DNA from: Pseudopedobacter saltans
GTDB lineage: Bacteria; Bacteroidota; Bacteroidia; Chitinophagales; Chitinophagaceae
DNA length: 24,485 nucleotides
Assembly (NCBI GenBank): GCA_003241175.1
Contig: QFOI01000009.1
Location: forward strand, 1-24,485
Direction: 5' to 3'
Numbering within the stretch: position 1 is the first letter of the stretch; each line of letters begins with the position of its first letter. Both the position numbers and the translations under genes were made by a program. The notes beneath the pieces are model-generated. The model searched no databases, was not told where the DNA came from, and worked only from the letters and a program-made list of their open reading frames with translations. Shown here one piece after another: positions 22,616-24,485 of this stretch.

Positions 22616-23784
22616 TCAGAAAGTACTGTTTGATAGATGTCATTAATGTCCGAACCAATTTTTTCATATGAATATTCGGATGCGGCATTTTTGCTAATCT
22701 GATATTTTGGGTATTGAATATTGTGGTTGATCATGTAGGACATCTGTGATACGAGTTGTTTTACGTCGCCTGCAACTATAAGAGCACCATTGTTAGAGTC
22801 GATGATTTCGCCGATTCCTCCGACATTGGAACTAATAATCGGCAGACCACAACACAAGGATTCTAGCAAGACACAAGGTTGATTTTCGGAACTACTGAAA
22901 AGCAAAAAACAGTCAGAGCTTTGCATGTATTGGGCAACTTCATTATAAGGCAAAGTGCTGGTTAGGATTATACCATCCGAAATGCCGTATTGTTGCTCCA
23001 TTTCCAATTTTTCACCGCCAACAATGTATAATTCAGTTTCGGGAAAAGCCTTATGGATTTCATTGAATGCTTTTACAATTAAACCAACATTTTTGAGTGG
23101 GTGGTTAGACGATACGTGTAAAAACCTAAACTTAGAATTCGTTTTTCTCTCTTCGAAATGAAAAATATGCGTGTCCACGACGTTGTTGACCGTCTTCATG
23201 TGCGGATTGGGATAAATATCGTTTAAAACTTTCCCTAGATGATTACTTACAGGTAAAATGTAAGAAGCCTCTTTCAATATCTTTTTGGTTAAATAACGAA
23301 ACAGAAAAGAAGTATTTCTGTAACGTCGACCACCTTCTTCATGGTAAAAAGTCCAGTGTTCTGTCAATACAAACGGGATGTTGTAGGTACGTTTTATCCA
23401 AAGCGCAACAATACCATCTCGCCAACCAACATTAAGGTGTACGATATCGGGTTTCCCGTTGGTTTGGAAATGTTTTTTTACCCATTTTCTATATTGGAAA
23501 AAGGACTGCAAGACAGATTTTCCTCTGTGTAAAAACGTGTTTTTTTTCTTTTCATAATAGAGGATGTTTTCGGTTAGGTTTTCTGCATTCGTAGTTTCGA
23601 TAAGGACTTTTTGGCCTTGCATGAATGAAGGGGAGGTCGGAGCAACATGTATCACATTGACATTGGAAAACAAAGAGGTTGCTTGCGCATGTCTTTGAAT
23701 AAAATCCCCGTTTTGTGGTTGCATCTTGTCAGGATACCAACTACAAAGCCATAATGCATTGATTCTTTTGTCCAAATGGTTCAT
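22594..23784 (-). CDS. Glycosyltransferase family 4 protein
   Basis: 396 residues from the ATG at 23784; a TTG frame from 23811 adds MACSNIFAE, which is polar and lacks the family's start, so I reject it. It is a GT-B fold retaining glycosyltransferase. The N-terminal domain has LWLCSWYPDKMQPQNGDFIQRHAQA and FVLTEHWTFY; the C-terminal nucleotide-sugar domain has FRFLHVSSNHPLKNV, the EX7E motif in ENQPCVLLES and CCGLPIISSNVGGIGEII. Such enzymes add sugars to lipid-linked glycans or exopolysaccharides in the cytoplasm. Its acceptor is unknown. It is divergent from a truncated second glycan-type gene at the right edge, suggesting a polysaccharide locus. Confidence 0.94.
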   Translation of the reverse strand: MNHLDKRINALWLCSWYPDKMQPQNGDFIQRHAQATSLFSNVNVIHVAPTSPSFMQGQKVLIETTNAENLTENILYYEKKKNTFLHRGKSVLQSFFQYRKWVKKHFQTNGKPDIVHLNVGWRDGIVALWIKRTYNIPFVLTEHWTFYHEEGGRRYRNTSFLFRYLTKKILKEASYILPVSNHLGKVLNDIYPNPHMKTVNNVVDTHIFHFEERKTNSKFRFLHVSSNHPLKNVGLIVKAFNEIHKAFPETELYIVGGEKLEMEQQYGISDGIILTSTLPYNEVAQYMQSSDCFLLFSSSENQPCVLLESLCCGLPIISSNVGGIGEIIDSNNGALIVAGDVKQLVSQMSYMINHNIQYPKYQISKNAASEYSYEKIGSDINDIYQTVLSDYLPKES

Positions 23785-23789
23785 TTCCG

Positions 23790-23797
23790 CAAAGATA
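23790..23797 (-). promoter_or_regulatory. -7 element (TATCTTTG) of the GT4 gene, very close to the ATG
   Basis: A full TAnnTTTG match on the minus strand, ending only five nt before the ATG. If real, the transcript would be leaderless or nearly so; alternatively it is a chance match. No suitable -33 element is found. Confidence 0.3.
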
Positions 23798-23821
23798 TTG
23801 CTACACGCCAAAATAAGCGCC

Positions 23822-23835
23822 TAACGAAAACGTTA
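23822..23835. repeat. Inverted repeat TAACG-AAAA-CGTTA
   Basis: A perfect 5-bp inverted repeat with a four-base A loop in the GT4/edge-gene intergenic region (23785-23928). Possibly an operator for one of the two divergent genes. Nothing else is recognised in this gap. Confidence 0.3.
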
Positions 23836-23928
23836 CTATCCTAAAAACAGAAATATTTGCCCATCAAGTCAAAAGAGAAAGCGTTTTCTAGGTTTAAGGA
23901 TTTTATATTGGATGCTGTGCAGCCTTCC

Positions 23929-24485
23929 ATGAGGGATGTAATACTTAGTATGAATCGTTTTCATTTTTTTTCCGGAAAGGTAAAATATGACCGTCCATTG
24001 TTGGTTCAACTGGTAGACGGTAGAGATTACCAAGGTGGTCTGACGGATAGGCTGAAAGGAATAGTGTCTGCTTCTTGCGTTGCGCAGCTACTGAATAGAC
24101 AATTCAAAATAAAACATACTTCACCTTTCGAATTATTGGATTATTTAGAACCCAACAAGATTGATTGGTCTATAAAAGATAACAAAACAATCTCTTCCAA
24201 TATCTTTCAGGCTAGACTGTATCACCTCACAGAATATGATAAAGGGGATATTATAAAACGTATTGATTCTATTGGTGATATCTTGCAGATGCATTGTTAT
24301 TGCAAAGGAGAACTGTACAAGGTTTTAAGGAAAAGAGACGGAACTCCATTTGAATGGGGTGTTGAATTTAACAGACTTTTCAAACCCAATCCAATACTTC
24401 AACAGAATATCAATAATTGTAAACAAATTATCGGTGGTGAATACATAGCAGCTGTATTTCGTTTTCAAAATCTTTTAGGTGATTT
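23929..24485 (+). CDS. Putative glycosyltransferase of polysaccharide loci (partial, C-terminus off the right edge)
   Basis: An open frame of 185 complete codons from the ATG at 23929 to the window end. The segment LLVQLVDGRDYQGGLTDRLKGIVSA carries a GGLxDRLxG motif that I recall from hypothetical proteins in capsule and O-antigen loci of Bacteroidota, which resemble O-fucosyltransferase-like glycosyltransferases; the family call is tentative. The start is uncertain: the frame stays open upstream to 23845, and a TTG at 23857 would give an N-terminal helix-like leader (PIKSKEKAFSRFKDFILDAV). The ATG lies inside that. Neither start has a clear ribosome binding site. It runs divergently from the GT4 gene. 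The rest of the protein looks soluble, with no signal peptide. Confidence 0.75.
   Translation, partial: MRDVILSMNRFHFFSGKVKYDRPLLVQLVDGRDYQGGLTDRLKGIVSASCVAQLLNRQFKIKHTSPFELLDYLEPNKIDWSIKDNKTISSNIFQARLYHLTEYDKGDIIKRIDSIGDILQMHCYCKGELYKVLRKRDGTPFEWGVEFNRLFKPNPILQQNINNCKQIIGGEYIAAVFRFQNLLGD

Overview
The window looks like chromosomal DNA of an AT-rich member of the Bacteroidota, most likely a Chitinophagaceae- or Sphingobacteria-type organism. The evidence is two GLPGLI-family proteins, a CarboxypepD_reg/TonB-receptor-like outer membrane protein, DUF6702 and YARHG proteins, a long second-type PurF, and several genes preceded by the Bacteroidota -7 element TAnnTTTG with no Shine-Dalgarno sequence. 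The exact genus cannot be fixed from this sequence. I see no IS element, phage gene, CRISPR array, tRNA or rRNA. No gene-free stretch exceeds 300 bases; the longest is 1150-1381.

Layout. 1-1149 (minus, runs off the left edge) is a WecA/TagO-type sugar-1-phosphate transferase. 1382-3532 is metG with a strong terminator. 3682-4113 is a secreted SnoaL/DUF4440-like protein. 4236-5882 is a two-lipoyl-domain E2 of pyruvate dehydrogenase, again with a strong terminator. 5986-10576 is a co-oriented block of two paralogous GLPGLI proteins and a large outer membrane barrel protein. It ends in a perfect 19-bp stem shared with the convergent purF-like gene (10630-12477, minus). yceI (12621-13145, minus) follows, then a secreted tyrosine-rich protein of unknown family (13295-13939), zapA and a conserved unknown gene (13944-14663, minus), and serS (14721-15998). 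Next come a DUF6702 gene (minus), a divergent HupE/UreJ-type membrane protein and an overlapping secreted M1 metallopeptidase (16077-19634). A PduO-type cobalamin adenosyltransferase (19729-20295) converges on a lolD-type ABC ATPase (20292-20975, minus). A DUF2306 membrane protein overlaps a YARHG lipoprotein (21094-22615). The right edge holds a GT4 glycosyltransferase (minus) and a divergent, truncated gene resembling polysaccharide-locus glycosyltransferases, so a surface-glycan locus probably continues to the right.

Most of the window is housekeeping: translation, central metabolism, purine synthesis, division and lipoprotein export. The two modules of unknown function best worth attention are the GLPGLI-GLPGLI-barrel operon (5986-10576) and the DUF6702 / HupE / M1-peptidase locus (16077-19634). 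Both have all members predicted to be at the envelope or secreted, and neither has an established substrate that I know of. At the nucleotide level the most distinctive items are a perfect LacI/PurR-like palindrome in the wecA-metG intergenic region, a pair of interlocked, mutually exclusive hairpins between serS and the DUF6702 gene, and several overlapping convergent gene ends.
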